Counted from the first letter of the stretch, positions 15,990 through 23,987 are shown. The stretch: 44,153 nt of DNA from Candidatus Hydrogenedens sp. (GCA_012522755.1 JAAYJV010000107.1:1-44153); one strand, 5' to 3'. A program made the numbers and translations. Notes: a model not told the origin generated them from the letters alone.

Positions 15990-17534
15990 TTAAGAGTTTG
16001 TGCGGGCTACCAGAGCATTCATTCGCTTAAAATGCTCTTGCAGTGATTGGTACACCGCCTGGAATTCTCTATGATAGTCGTCATAGATTACAGACTCTGC
16101 TTCCCGGGGATGGAGGACATCTTTTTCTTTGATCAGGGTATCGCAGGCCTCTTCCACGGATGAGAAGCATCCCGCCCCCACTCCCGCAAGAATGGCGGCG
16201 CCCAAAGCAGGACCCTCATCCACTTCCAGGCGCGCGATGGATACCCGGCCTGTGTCAGCCAGAATCTGACGCCAGAGGGTGCTTTGGGCACCGCCTCCGG
16301 AAGCTCTGGACAAGTTCAAGGGGACTCCCATATCCCGCATGATATCCAGGCTGTCACGCATGCCGTATGCCACGCCTTCCATCACGGCCCGAGCCATATG
16401 TCCTTTCGAGTGTCGAAGTGAGAATCCTGCAAATACTCCTTTTGCATCCGGGTCTTTGTGAGGAGTCCTTTCTCCTGTTAAATAGGGCAGGAAAAGCAGA
16501 CCTTCAGCACCGGGCCCCACTTCAGCCGCCGCTGCGGTGATGAGTTCATAAGGATCAATCCCTTTTTTTCTGGCCTCTTCCATTTCTTGCTGGCAGAAGA
16601 GTTTTCGGAACCATTGCAATGCTCCTCCTGCGCTGAGCATGACCCCCATGAGATGCCATTTCCCGGGTACGGCGTGACAGAAGGTATGCACCCTGCCCTT
16701 GGGATCTACCGTCACGGTATCGGCAAAGGCGAAGACAACGCCGCTGGTGCCCAGAGCCGAAGAAAGAGTTCCCGGCCGGACAATACCGCAGCCCACGCCA
16801 CCGGCCGCCTGGTCTCCCCCACCGGCCACAACTGGAATCCCAGCCGGCAACCCTGTTTTTTCAGCCATCGCTAAGGTCAAGGTGCCTGTTACTTCCGGAC
16901 CTTCAAAAGCGTCAGGCATCAAAGAATTGTCCAAGTCGAGTTTGGACATGAGGCCTTTATGCCAGCATCGGTTTTTTACATCAAACAAGAGGGTTCCTGA
17001 AGCATCGGAAACATCCGTGGCAAATTCACCTGTCAATACATACCGGATGTAATCCTTCGGAAGTAGCACTTTATCCAGACGCTCATATAAGTCCGGCTCT
17101 TCATCCCGGAACCATAGAATCTTCGGAGCGGTGAATCCTGTAAGTGCCGGATTGGACACCATTTCCACCAGAGCCGCCTCTCCCCCGGCTTTTTCTGTAA
17201 TACTTTCACATTGTGCAGCCGTGCGCTGATCACACCATAGCAAGGCCGGTCGCAGTACCCGGGCCTCTTTATCCAGAAATACACTGCCATGCATTTGTCC
17301 TGTGAGACCAATTGCTTTCACGGACAATCCGGAAGGAACGGCTGCAGCGAGGGCTGTCAAGGCGTCCAGGGAAGCATTTACCCAGTCCTGAGGATTCTGC
17401 TCGGCCCAGTTTGGCCTGGGGCTGGAAAGTGGATAAGAACGAAGCTCTCTTCCCACTACTGTCCCTGTTGCGTCAATTAAAAGGGCTTTGACACCGCTTG
17501 TACCGATATCCAGTCCGATGAGTAGGTCAGTCAT
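15990..17534 (-). CDS. xylB: Xylulokinase
   Basis: A 514-residue FGGY-family kinase that phosphorylates D-xylulose to xylulose 5-phosphate. The N-terminal ATPase motif is LLIGLDIGTSGVKALLID. GLTGQMHGSVFLD is the sugar-contact loop typical of xylulokinase, WCDQRT follows, and the catalytic aspartate is in VVAGGGDQAAGGVG. The second half has TSGVVFAF and LPYLTGERTPHKDP, and ASGGGAQSTLWRQILAD. The ATG at 17534 has AAAAGG upstream. The gene runs away from the SCP2-transketolase operon, from which it is split by 233 bp, and its product is the standard ketol donor for transketolase. No xylose isomerase or xylose transporter is beside it. Confidence 0.93.
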   Translation of the reverse strand: MTDLLIGLDIGTSGVKALLIDATGTVVGRELRSYPLSSPRPNWAEQNPQDWVNASLDALTALAAAVPSGLSVKAIGLTGQMHGSVFLDKEARVLRPALLWCDQRTAAQCESITEKAGGEAALVEMVSNPALTGFTAPKILWFRDEEPDLYERLDKVLLPKDYIRYVLTGEFATDVSDASGTLLFDVKNRCWHKGLMSKLDLDNSLMPDAFEGPEVTGTLTLAMAEKTGLPAGIPVVAGGGDQAAGGVGCGIVRPGTLSSALGTSGVVFAFADTVTVDPKGRVHTFCHAVPGKWHLMGVMLSAGGALQWFRKLFCQQEMEEARKKGIDPYELITAAAAEVGPGAEGLLFLPYLTGERTPHKDPDAKGVFAGFSLRHSKGHMARAVMEGVAYGMRDSLDIMRDMGVPLNLSRASGGGAQSTLWRQILADTGRVSIARLEVDEGPALGAAILAGVGAGCFSSVEEACDTLIKEKDVLHPREAESVIYDDYHREFQAVYQSLQEHFKRMNALVARTNS

Positions 17535-17587
17535 GGCATAAACCTTTTTGTGAGCTCATAGAAAAATAGTAAAAGCAATTCTCTTGC

Positions 17588-17615
17588 ATTATAGCAGCAG
17601 CCCGAGCCGTGTTAA
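17588..17615 (-). promoter_or_regulatory. Candidate promoter of xylB
   Basis: On the minus strand TTAACA, a 16-base spacer and a perfect TATAAT, about 55 bp before the ATG of xylB. Five of six and six of six positions match the sigma-70 consensus. This is one of the best promoter matches in the window. Confidence 0.6.
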
Positions 17616-17687
17616 AATAACAGGATCCTTTTCTTCCCATGAGTGTATAGGCACTGAAAGCCTCCCTTTTCTAACAGTGTTCATAAG

Positions 17688-17716
17688 TTGCACCCGTCCT
17701 GTGATTGTGGTACTCT
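17688..17716 (+). promoter_or_regulatory. Candidate promoter of the SCP2-transketolase operon
   Basis: TTGCAC, a 17-base spacer and TACTCT, with TG one base before the -10 as in extended -10 promoters. Hexamer matches are weak. It is about 50 bp before the first ATG of the operon and diverges from the xylB promoter about 75 bp away. Confidence 0.35.
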
Positions 17717-17767
17717 TGAAACAGCGTTCAGTATGGTGATTTGTCCGGTCAATGGTGGAGCATTCTC

Positions 17768-18529
17768 ATGATAGATCAGTTGAAATCCCGACTAAATCTC
17801 AAAGCCGTGTTACGTAATCTGGAGGTATTGCCAGCTCTGGATCCTGTCAGTGCGGAGCTTATTTCCGATTGGAATATTTCTCTTCGATTTTCCGTATGGC
17901 GGGATACACAGGTTGTTCTTGATTTTCACGATGGCCGCTGTGTTTTTCATTCCGACTCAAAAGAGAGCACTTCAGTGAACCTTTTTTTCTCTTCGCCTGC
18001 TCACCTGAACAACATGTTTGAGAATCAAGCCTCCCCCCTGCCCCTCAAAGGATTTACGAAGCTGGGTTTTCTCAAGAAAGAGTTTTCACAGTTGATTGGA
18101 CGCCTAGAATATTTTCTGAAACCCGCCGCCGAGACAGTGCAGGACGAAGCCTTCAAAAAGGTCAATCTGGCTCTTTCCCTGAATACAGCCGTATTTGCCA
18201 TTCCTGAACTGATGAAGCTTGATCCTGTGTCCCGCCGTATCGCTCCACAGTTTTCAGCGGGCAGCCTTCAGTTCTCAGTGGATCCCGACGGCCCCCATGC
18301 CCATATCATTTTTGATGGCCAGAGCAGGGCCGTTGCTTTTCCAGGCCCGGCTGTCAATCCCACAGCCATGACTGTTTTCAAAAACTCTGAAGTGGCCCAG
18401 GCGCTTGTCGCCGGTACTTTGGACAGTTTCGCAGCCGTGGCAACAGCAGATATTCAGCTTCGCGGCATGATTCCCCTCATTGACCACAGTAATGTGATTC
18501 TTGACCGACTTCCCTTATATTTACAGTAA
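17768..18529 (+). CDS. Tandem SCP2-like lipid-binding protein (first gene of operon)
   Basis: A 253-residue soluble protein that looks like two SCP2-type (sterol carrier protein 2) modules in a row. Module one spans about residues 30-120: ISLRFSVWRDTQVVLDFHDGR, then SVNLFFSSPAHLNNMFENQ. Module two spans about 150-250: AGSLQFSVDPDGPHAHIIFDG, TAMTVFKNSEVAQALVAGTLDSFAAVATADIQLRGMIPLIDHSN. Such folds bind lipids or acyl chains in a hydrophobic cavity. There is no signal peptide. The ATG at 17768 follows GGTGGAG by seven bases; a TTG nine codons upstream is less likely. It opens a five-gene run with 3-25 bp gaps. The ligand is unknown. Confidence 0.72.
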   Translation: MIDQLKSRLNLKAVLRNLEVLPALDPVSAELISDWNISLRFSVWRDTQVVLDFHDGRCVFHSDSKESTSVNLFFSSPAHLNNMFENQASPLPLKGFTKLGFLKKEFSQLIGRLEYFLKPAAETVQDEAFKKVNLALSLNTAVFAIPELMKLDPVSRRIAPQFSAGSLQFSVDPDGPHAHIIFDGQSRAVAFPGPAVNPTAMTVFKNSEVAQALVAGTLDSFAAVATADIQLRGMIPLIDHSNVILDRLPLYLQ

Positions 18530-18550
18530 GCATAATCCGGAGGAGTGCAG

Positions 18551-19795
18551 GTGAATATCTATCAGTATGATAAATCCAAGGAATGGTTTCAACGTGCCGT
18601 CAAGGTGATTCCCTGTGGGGTTTATGGACATTTCAGTCCCGCACCCTATGCACCTGTAGAGGCCTATCCTTTTTTCTCTGACAAAGCGGAGGGCGCTCGT
18701 TTCTGGGATGTGGATGGTAACGAGTTCATCGATTATATGTGCGCCTACGGTCCCATGGTACTCGGGTACCATCATCCTGAAGTTGAGGCCGCCTTTCAGA
18801 AACAGATCAGCATTTCCGATGCAAATACTGTCGCCTCCCCCCGCATGGTGGAACTGGCGGAATTCCTTTGCGAGATGATCCCGGTTGCTGACTGGGCTTT
18901 CTTCGCCCGTAATGGTGCTGACGTGACCAACATGGCGGTCATGGTGGCCCGTGCCGCGACGGGTCGGGACAAAATCATCGCGATCAAAGGCGGATATCAC
19001 GGCACGAGTCCCTGGATGCAGGCACCGGGACATCACGGAACCATAGCCGACGATCACGATCATCTTTTCCGTATTCCCTGGAATGATCTGGAGGCTTTGG
19101 ATCGTATCCTGGCTGAACATGGCTCTCAAATTGCCGCTTTCATGGCAAGTCCTTTCCATCACCCTATTTTTGAAGATAACGCTCTGCCCGCCGATGGATA
19201 CTGGCAACAGGTCGTGGATAAAATGCATGAAAACGGCAGTGTCGTCATTGTGGACGATGTCCGTGCCGGATTCAGGCTTCATATGGGCGGATCGAATGAA
19301 CATTATGGATTCAAGCCCGATATGATCGCCTTTTCCAAAGCCATCGCCAATGGCCATGCCCTTTCAGCCCTGGTGGGAACAGATGATTTGAAAGTGGATG
19401 CAGCCAAAGTCTTCCACACGGGAAGTTTCTGGTATTGTGCCGGCTCGTTTGCAGCTGCTCTGGCCTGTCTGAATATATTGAAAGCCGAGGATGGGCCCGC
19501 ACGCATGCGGATGCTGGGCGAAAAACTGACCGGAGGCCTGCGGGACCTGGCTTCGAGCCATGGCTATACCATGATTGTCTCCGGTGAACCAGCCTTGCCC
19601 TATCTGCGCCTTGCCGACGACGAGACACTCATGCTGCAACAGGCCTGGTGTGGCGAGTGTACCCGCCGGGGTGCTTTTTTCACCTCTCACCACAACTGGT
19701 TTTTGTCCACGGCTCATACAGAAGATGATATAGAAAAGACCCTGCAAATTGCCGATGAGGCTTTCAAAGCGGTTAAAAAACAGTTTGGAAGTTAA
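18551..19795 (+). CDS. Class III PLP aminotransferase (glutamate-1-semialdehyde aminomutase-like)
   Basis: A 414-residue fold-type I enzyme of the ornithine/GSA aminotransferase class. Seen in order: FWDVDGNEFIDYMCAYGPMVLGYHHPEV, FFARNGADVTNMAVMVARAATGR, GGYHGTSPWM, VVIVDDVRAGFRL (the aspartate that pairs with the PLP ring) and the Schiff-base lysine K263 in AFSKAIANGHALSALVG. It is clearly different from the true hemL of this window: the HemL PVRSF and GKVIGGGLPVGA signatures are replaced. Of two in-frame GTG codons I chose 18551, which has GGAGG seven bases upstream. It lies 21 bp after the SCP2-like gene and 25 bp before transketolase, so its keto substrate may come from transketolase. Substrate unknown. 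Confidence 0.85.
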   Translation: MNIYQYDKSKEWFQRAVKVIPCGVYGHFSPAPYAPVEAYPFFSDKAEGARFWDVDGNEFIDYMCAYGPMVLGYHHPEVEAAFQKQISISDANTVASPRMVELAEFLCEMIPVADWAFFARNGADVTNMAVMVARAATGRDKIIAIKGGYHGTSPWMQAPGHHGTIADDHDHLFRIPWNDLEALDRILAEHGSQIAAFMASPFHHPIFEDNALPADGYWQQVVDKMHENGSVVIVDDVRAGFRLHMGGSNEHYGFKPDMIAFSKAIANGHALSALVGTDDLKVDAAKVFHTGSFWYCAGSFAAALACLNILKAEDGPARMRMLGEKLTGGLRDLASSHGYTMIVSGEPALPYLRLADDETLMLQQAWCGECTRRGAFFTSHHNWFLSTAHTEDDIEKTLQIADEAFKAVKKQFGS

Positions 19796-19820
19796 ACAAT
19801 AACCTACGAGGAAGTTCATT

Positions 19821-20654
19821 ATGCCACTGACGGATCAGGAATTTGCTGAACTCACAGAGCGGGCCGCGTCCATTCGCTGCCAGATTGCCGATGTGACGGG
19901 ATGGTCAGGAGGTGCTCATATCGGCGGCTCCTTGAGTATGACCGATATCATTACGCTCCTTTACTGGAAATATCTGCGTATTGATCCGGCCCGGCCCGAC
20001 TGGGAAGATCGGGACCGCTTTGTATTGAGTAAAGGTCATGGCGGTGTGGGACATGCCGTGGTGCTTGCCGAACGCGGGTATTTTGACCGGGAAGCGCTCC
20101 GTTCATTCAACGAAACCGATTCCATGCTCGGCATGCATCTGGACAGCAACAAAGTGCCCGGATGCGACGCTTCCACCGGTTCCATGGGACATGGCCTTTC
20201 ACAGGCTGTGGGCATGGCGCTGGGTGCCCGGGTCCTGAAAAAAGAGTGGCGTGTCTTCTGTATCATCGGCGACGGTGAAAGCAATGAAGGTTCCATCTGG
20301 GAGGCGGCCATGTCAGCAGCCCATTACAAGCTGGACAATCTCATTGTCTTCCAGGATCGCAACCATCTCATGATCGACGGACCCACTGAAGATGTCATGA
20401 GCCTGGAGCCCCTGGCCGATAAGTGGCGTGCCTTCGGATTTGAAACAAGAGAAGTAAATGGCCATGATCTGCATGCCTTGTCCGAAGCCATTGAATTCGC
20501 CATTGATCATAAAGGATCACCTGTCATGCTGCTATGCGATACGATCAAAGGCAAGGGTGTCGAATTCATGGAAGGCAAGCCGGAGTGGCATTATGGCGGA
20601 TTGAATGCTGATCAAATCGCAAAAGCCAAAGCATCCATCAGAAGTGAGGACTAA
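19821..20654 (+). CDS. Transketolase, N-terminal (thiamine diphosphate) subunit
   Basis: The 277-residue half of a split transketolase. It carries the thiamine diphosphate motif GDGESNEGSIWEAA (G150-D151-G152, with N155) and the substrate-side histidines in SGGAHIGGSLSMTDI and SKGHGGVGHAV. ASTGSMGHGLSQAVGMALGARV and IKGKGVEFMEGKPEWHYG complete the family pattern. GAGGA lies nine bases before the ATG. Two-subunit transketolases are common in archaea and many bacteria and work as heterotetramers. Here the pair is embedded between an aminotransferase and an SCP2-like protein and not among pentose-phosphate genes, so a dedicated biosynthetic substrate is possible. Confidence 0.93.
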   Translation: MPLTDQEFAELTERAASIRCQIADVTGWSGGAHIGGSLSMTDIITLLYWKYLRIDPARPDWEDRDRFVLSKGHGGVGHAVVLAERGYFDREALRSFNETDSMLGMHLDSNKVPGCDASTGSMGHGLSQAVGMALGARVLKKEWRVFCIIGDGESNEGSIWEAAMSAAHYKLDNLIVFQDRNHLMIDGPTEDVMSLEPLADKWRAFGFETREVNGHDLHALSEAIEFAIDHKGSPVMLLCDTIKGKGVEFMEGKPEWHYGGLNADQIAKAKASIRSED

Positions 20655-20658
20655 AAAT

Positions 20659-21675
20659 ATGGAAACAGCCAGTACACTTACGTGGACCATTTATGACGCG
20701 GATAAAATGACGCAGCGCGAAATTTACGGAATCGTTCTGACGGACCTGGGCAAGCAGCATCCGGAGATTGTAGGGCTTTCGGCTGATCTGGCCAAGTCCA
20801 CAAAAATAGGGACTTTCGGAGATGCCTATCCCGACCGGTTTTTCAACTTCGGCATTGCGGAGCAGAACATGTTCGGTGCGGCCGCGGGACTGGCCAAGGC
20901 CGGATTGACTCCTTTTGTATCCACCATGTCCGCCTTTGCTTCCATGCGAGCCTGCGAATTCGTACGCACCGATATCTGTTATCAGAACCTCAATGTGAAA
21001 ATAATCGCCACTCATGGAGGCATGTCTTTCGGATCCGGAGGGGCCACCCACCATGCCAATGAAGACCTGTCCATCATCCGCGCCTTTCCCAATCTTACCG
21101 TGATCTGTCCGGCCGATACCATCGAGACAGCGATGGCTGTGAAAAAGTGCATGGAGATCACAGGGCCTGTCTATATCCGCATTGGCCGGGGATTTGAACC
21201 GCGGATCTATGAGTCCGAGGACTACGGCTTTGAAGTGGGCAAAGCCCACGAACTGCGTTCAGGTACGGATCTCACCATCCTGGCCACAGGCAACACCGTA
21301 TTCCACGCTGTCCAGGCTGCGGACATCATGCAGGAGCGGGACGGTCTCAGCGTCCGTGTGCTGAACATGCACACCTTGAAGCCTCTCGACGAAGAAGCCG
21401 TGATCCAGGCGCTTCTGGACACACGCCGTCTTCTTACAGTGGAAGATCACAGCGTCATTGGCGGTCTGGGCAGTGCTGTGGCTGATGTGATTGCCGCCAG
21501 TGGGAAAGGCTGCGCATTCAACAAGCTCGGTATTCCTGATACCTTCTGTCCCCATGGCAATCCCGAGGACCTCATGCATTTGTACAAAATAGATACAGAC
21601 GGTATCATCGAAAAAGTTGGCGAACTGATGCAACGCGACTTTGAAGAAGATGAAGACTGGGAAGATGAGGTGTAA
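20659..21675 (+). CDS. Transketolase, C-terminal subunit
   Basis: The partner half of the split transketolase, 338 residues. It contains the pyrimidine-binding domain with the catalytic glutamate E68 in FNFGIAEQNMFGAAAGLA, ATHGGMSFGSGGATHHANEDLSIIRAFPNLTVICPAD, and a C-terminal domain (ILATGNTVFHAVQAAD ... TVEDHSVIGGLGSAVADVIA). The ATG at 20659 is four bases past the stop of the N-subunit gene and has GTGAGGA in front. A longer in-frame reading back to 20605 would overlap the N-subunit and is unlikely. The tail ends in an acidic run (DFEEDEDWEDEV). It is tightly coupled to its partner on one side and the second SCP2-like gene on the other. Confidence 0.93.
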   Translation: METASTLTWTIYDADKMTQREIYGIVLTDLGKQHPEIVGLSADLAKSTKIGTFGDAYPDRFFNFGIAEQNMFGAAAGLAKAGLTPFVSTMSAFASMRACEFVRTDICYQNLNVKIIATHGGMSFGSGGATHHANEDLSIIRAFPNLTVICPADTIETAMAVKKCMEITGPVYIRIGRGFEPRIYESEDYGFEVGKAHELRSGTDLTILATGNTVFHAVQAADIMQERDGLSVRVLNMHTLKPLDEEAVIQALLDTRRLLTVEDHSVIGGLGSAVADVIAASGKGCAFNKLGIPDTFCPHGNPEDLMHLYKIDTDGIIEKVGELMQRDFEEDEDWEDEV

Positions 21676-21678
21676 TTC

Positions 21679-22470
21679 ATGACACTGACAAAAGAAGAAC
21701 TCACCAGCCGTCTGGTTTTCAATGCCGTACTGCCGGTAATCCGGGTCATGCTGGAAGATGATCCGGCCATGAAAAAACGTTTTGAGAAGACAACAGCCCA
21801 GGTTCAGTTTCAGGCAAAAGGCAAAGAAGGCCTGGTTGGCGCCAGCCTCTGCTTTGATCAGGGGACCTTTGCAGTCAATCAGGGCTTTGTCGAGAAACCC
21901 GACCTTGTTTTCTCCTTCAAGTCGCTCAAGGCCATGAATGACATGTTCCGAGGCAAGCCCGTGCTCCCGAGTCCGGGTCCCCTCCTCCCCGCCATGTTCA
22001 CGAAGCCGAGGCTGCTGAAAAATGTCTTCGCTGTACTTCTGGGCATGAAAATTCTGATGCCTGCATCCAAACCCAAAACGCCTGAAAAGGCTCATCTCAA
22101 GGTGAAGATGACCTTGTATATGGTTTCAACAGCCTTGAGCCAGATGAACAAAGCCGGTGATCCGGATATGCAGGCCTGGACGGAGAAACAGCCGGAACGT
22201 GTCTATCAATGGAGTGTTGACGGAACGGACATTGCCTGTTATCTGAGAGTCAAAGCGGGAAAAAGCAAAGCCGGCCGTGGTGTGTATAAGGGTCGCAAAC
22301 CCTTTGTACACATGATTTTCAAAAGTGTTGACGCGGCCCTTCCCGTCTTGGGCAATACCATCGACACCGTATCCGCCATCGGTCAGGGACTTGTGTTCAG
22401 CGATGGATCACCGGAATATGGAGGTCGACTGGGTGATTTCATGATGAAGGTGGCCAATCTGCTTTCTTGA
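21679..22470 (+). CDS. Second tandem SCP2-like lipid-binding protein (last gene of operon)
   Basis: 263 residues, again with two SCP2-like modules. Module one (about 35-105): VQFQAKGKEGLVGASLCFDQG and PDLVFSFKSLKAMNDMFRGKPVLPSPGP. Module two (about 165-260): YQWSVDGTDIACYLRVKAGKSK and KPFVHMIFKSVDAALPVLG, closing with FSDGSPEYGGRLGDFMMKVANLL. The pattern 'acidic residue - aromatic - K/N-S - A - small-helix' recurs in both modules and in the first gene of the operon. No signal peptide. GAGGTG seven bases upstream lies inside the end of the transketolase gene, so translation is coupled. Which lipid it binds cannot be told. Confidence 0.72.
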   Translation: MTLTKEELTSRLVFNAVLPVIRVMLEDDPAMKKRFEKTTAQVQFQAKGKEGLVGASLCFDQGTFAVNQGFVEKPDLVFSFKSLKAMNDMFRGKPVLPSPGPLLPAMFTKPRLLKNVFAVLLGMKILMPASKPKTPEKAHLKVKMTLYMVSTALSQMNKAGDPDMQAWTEKQPERVYQWSVDGTDIACYLRVKAGKSKAGRGVYKGRKPFVHMIFKSVDAALPVLGNTIDTVSAIGQGLVFSDGSPEYGGRLGDFMMKVANLLS

Positions 22471-22591
22471 GGGTGTCGTGTACGAGAAAAAGCGACAGTG
22501 CTTCCTCACCAGCGTTCTGTTCAACAACCAGTTCGGCATCTCTATCGTGGTGCCGGAGGCTTCCTGTATTTCCAACTTCCTCATCATTAAT

Positions 22592-23479
22592 TCATGGATC
22601 CACTACATAATCAGCATAGCTATAAGAAGGTATGCCTCTGTATTTAAGGAAATCCTGAATTTCACTTGTGTCACGGAAATCATTCTCTTTAAGCAATGGC
22701 AAGTATTGCTCAAGCAATTCAGCCAAATCAGATGTTGGATGTTCCTGCACAATTTGTTGATATGCTTCAAGCACTTTTTGCAAGTCTTCTCTATCATAAT
22801 CATCAAGTATGTATGACTCAGAATGCAGGACTCTTGATTGTGAAAGCCCTACAAGAAATGTGCTTAAATATATTTTTTGAAGTTCCCTTATTTCACTCAA
22901 CAATGGGGTCTTTGGAAAACGCTTGTTATGGTTCTCCCAATCAAGGCATCTTTTTCCCAGTTCCTCCCAGGTAATTTTTAGACTGCGATCATGTTGGAAT
23001 TGTTTTCTTTGTTCTTTTGCACGAATAGACAAAAAATCCAAAATGCACGGTGAGACATAATCTGTAAAATGTTTTTCAAGAAATGCACAGGATACTGTAG
23101 CGATGTCACCCCACTCGGCGGAAACTGTCTTCAGTCCGTATTCATATTCTGATTGTAATAGATATTGATTTGTTTCATCATTAATGCAATATTCGTTATA
23201 TAAGTTTATCGTATCAACAAAATAACGATAAAACACTGCGAACTGCTTGTCCCGTATGTTCTGTTCCAAGTTCGAAGAATTTGTTTTAAATGTCCCTATC
23301 ATTAACTGAATATCTAAAATAGAATTCAGAATACGCTCACATATCATTTCATCCATGTTTGAAACTGATTTTGGATCACTTGATATATCTGTTTTTTCTT
23401 CTGGAAAGCACCCGTATTGATAAAGCAAACAATAGCCTGTCAATATAAGAGTGAAAAATTTAGATCTGACTTTCATCAT
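22592..23479 (-). CDS. Putative lipoprotein of unknown function
   Basis: I do not recognise this 295-residue protein. The ATG at 23479 is preceded by GAGG with five bases between. The N-terminus MMKVRSKFFTLILTGYCLLYQYGC looks like a lipoprotein signal with a cysteine at about 24, though QYGC is a poor lipobox. The rest is acidic and mostly helical, with scattered cysteines and no repeat or catalytic motif I can name. Base composition is much richer in A+T than that of the neighbours and codon choice differs (many AAA, ATA, TTT), suggesting acquisition. It faces the SCP2 operon, with 121 bp between the ends. Confidence 0.6.
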   Translation of the reverse strand: MMKVRSKFFTLILTGYCLLYQYGCFPEEKTDISSDPKSVSNMDEMICERILNSILDIQLMIGTFKTNSSNLEQNIRDKQFAVFYRYFVDTINLYNEYCINDETNQYLLQSEYEYGLKTVSAEWGDIATVSCAFLEKHFTDYVSPCILDFLSIRAKEQRKQFQHDRSLKITWEELGKRCLDWENHNKRFPKTPLLSEIRELQKIYLSTFLVGLSQSRVLHSESYILDDYDREDLQKVLEAYQQIVQEHPTSDLAELLEQYLPLLKENDFRDTSEIQDFLKYRGIPSYSYADYVVDP

Positions 23480-23543
23480 AATAACCTCATTGGTATTGGC
23501 TGTCACAATCACATTCATCGCTCGGTATTTGCTTTGCCAAGTA

Positions 23544-23613
23544 GGGAAAATAGAGGGACAGACTAAAAAACAGCAAAAATAATTTATTCTGAAGTCTCTT
23601 CCTCTATTTTCCC
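23544..23613. repeat. 70-bp imperfect palindrome
   Basis: GGGAAAATAGAGG (23544-23556) is perfectly inverted at 23601-23613. Inside it AGACT (23560-23564) pairs with AGTCT (23593-23597) across a symmetrical 3/3 loop. The remaining loop is A+T-rich. The stop codon of the small membrane protein lies in the right arm. No T run follows on either strand. It could be a REP-like or small mobile palindrome, or an RNA-stabilising hairpin. Confidence 0.6.
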
Positions 23614-23918
23614 GAAACGCTAAACCATAAAAGGATTGTTATGATCATTATTACAAAGACAACGAAAGTAACTTCAAAAGTACTTACGACCTGTTTTCTT
23701 CGATTTGTCAGACCTTTCTCTATGCCAAGAGCACAAACCAAAAGTGCGCCTAGCCAAGCCGAAATCGTGGTATAGTCTTTTAGAAATATTTCTCTATATA
23801 TAACACCGAAAAAAACAATGACAAATAATCCAAAAGCATAGAATAAGCCAGAAAGAATAAAGAACATGCTCTTTGCTTTCTGTTTCTTAGAGGTCTCTTT
23901 CTTCAATTCATTGCTCAT
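23604..23918 (-). CDS. Small membrane protein, three transmembrane helices
   Basis: A 104-residue protein that I cannot assign. After a charged start (MSNELKKETSKKQKAKS) it has helices at about residues 17-40 (MFFILSGLFYAFGLFVIVFFGVIY), 51-67 (ISAWLGALLVCALGIEKG) and 78-100 (FEVTFVVFVIMIITILLWF), joined by a basic loop NRRKQ. The ATG at 23918 has AAAGGAG six to seven bases upstream, so it is very likely translated. It is A+T-rich like the lipoprotein gene next to it and is on the same strand, with the long palindrome between them. Confidence 0.6.
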   Translation of the reverse strand: MSNELKKETSKKQKAKSMFFILSGLFYAFGLFVIVFFGVIYREIFLKDYTTISAWLGALLVCALGIEKGLTNRRKQVVSTFEVTFVVFVIMIITILLWFSVSGK

Positions 23919-23987
23919 ATCTGATCTCCTTTGACACATAGATTATCATAAATGTGTGTCCAAGAAAATCGGGGCCAAGTCAAAAAA

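Noticed and set aside
22478-22816. A 112-codon plus-strand frame after the SCP2 operon
   Set aside because: It mostly overlaps the putative lipoprotein gene on the other strand, has no ribosome site and no recognisable domain. Part of it might be a gene remnant, noted under the accessory patch.
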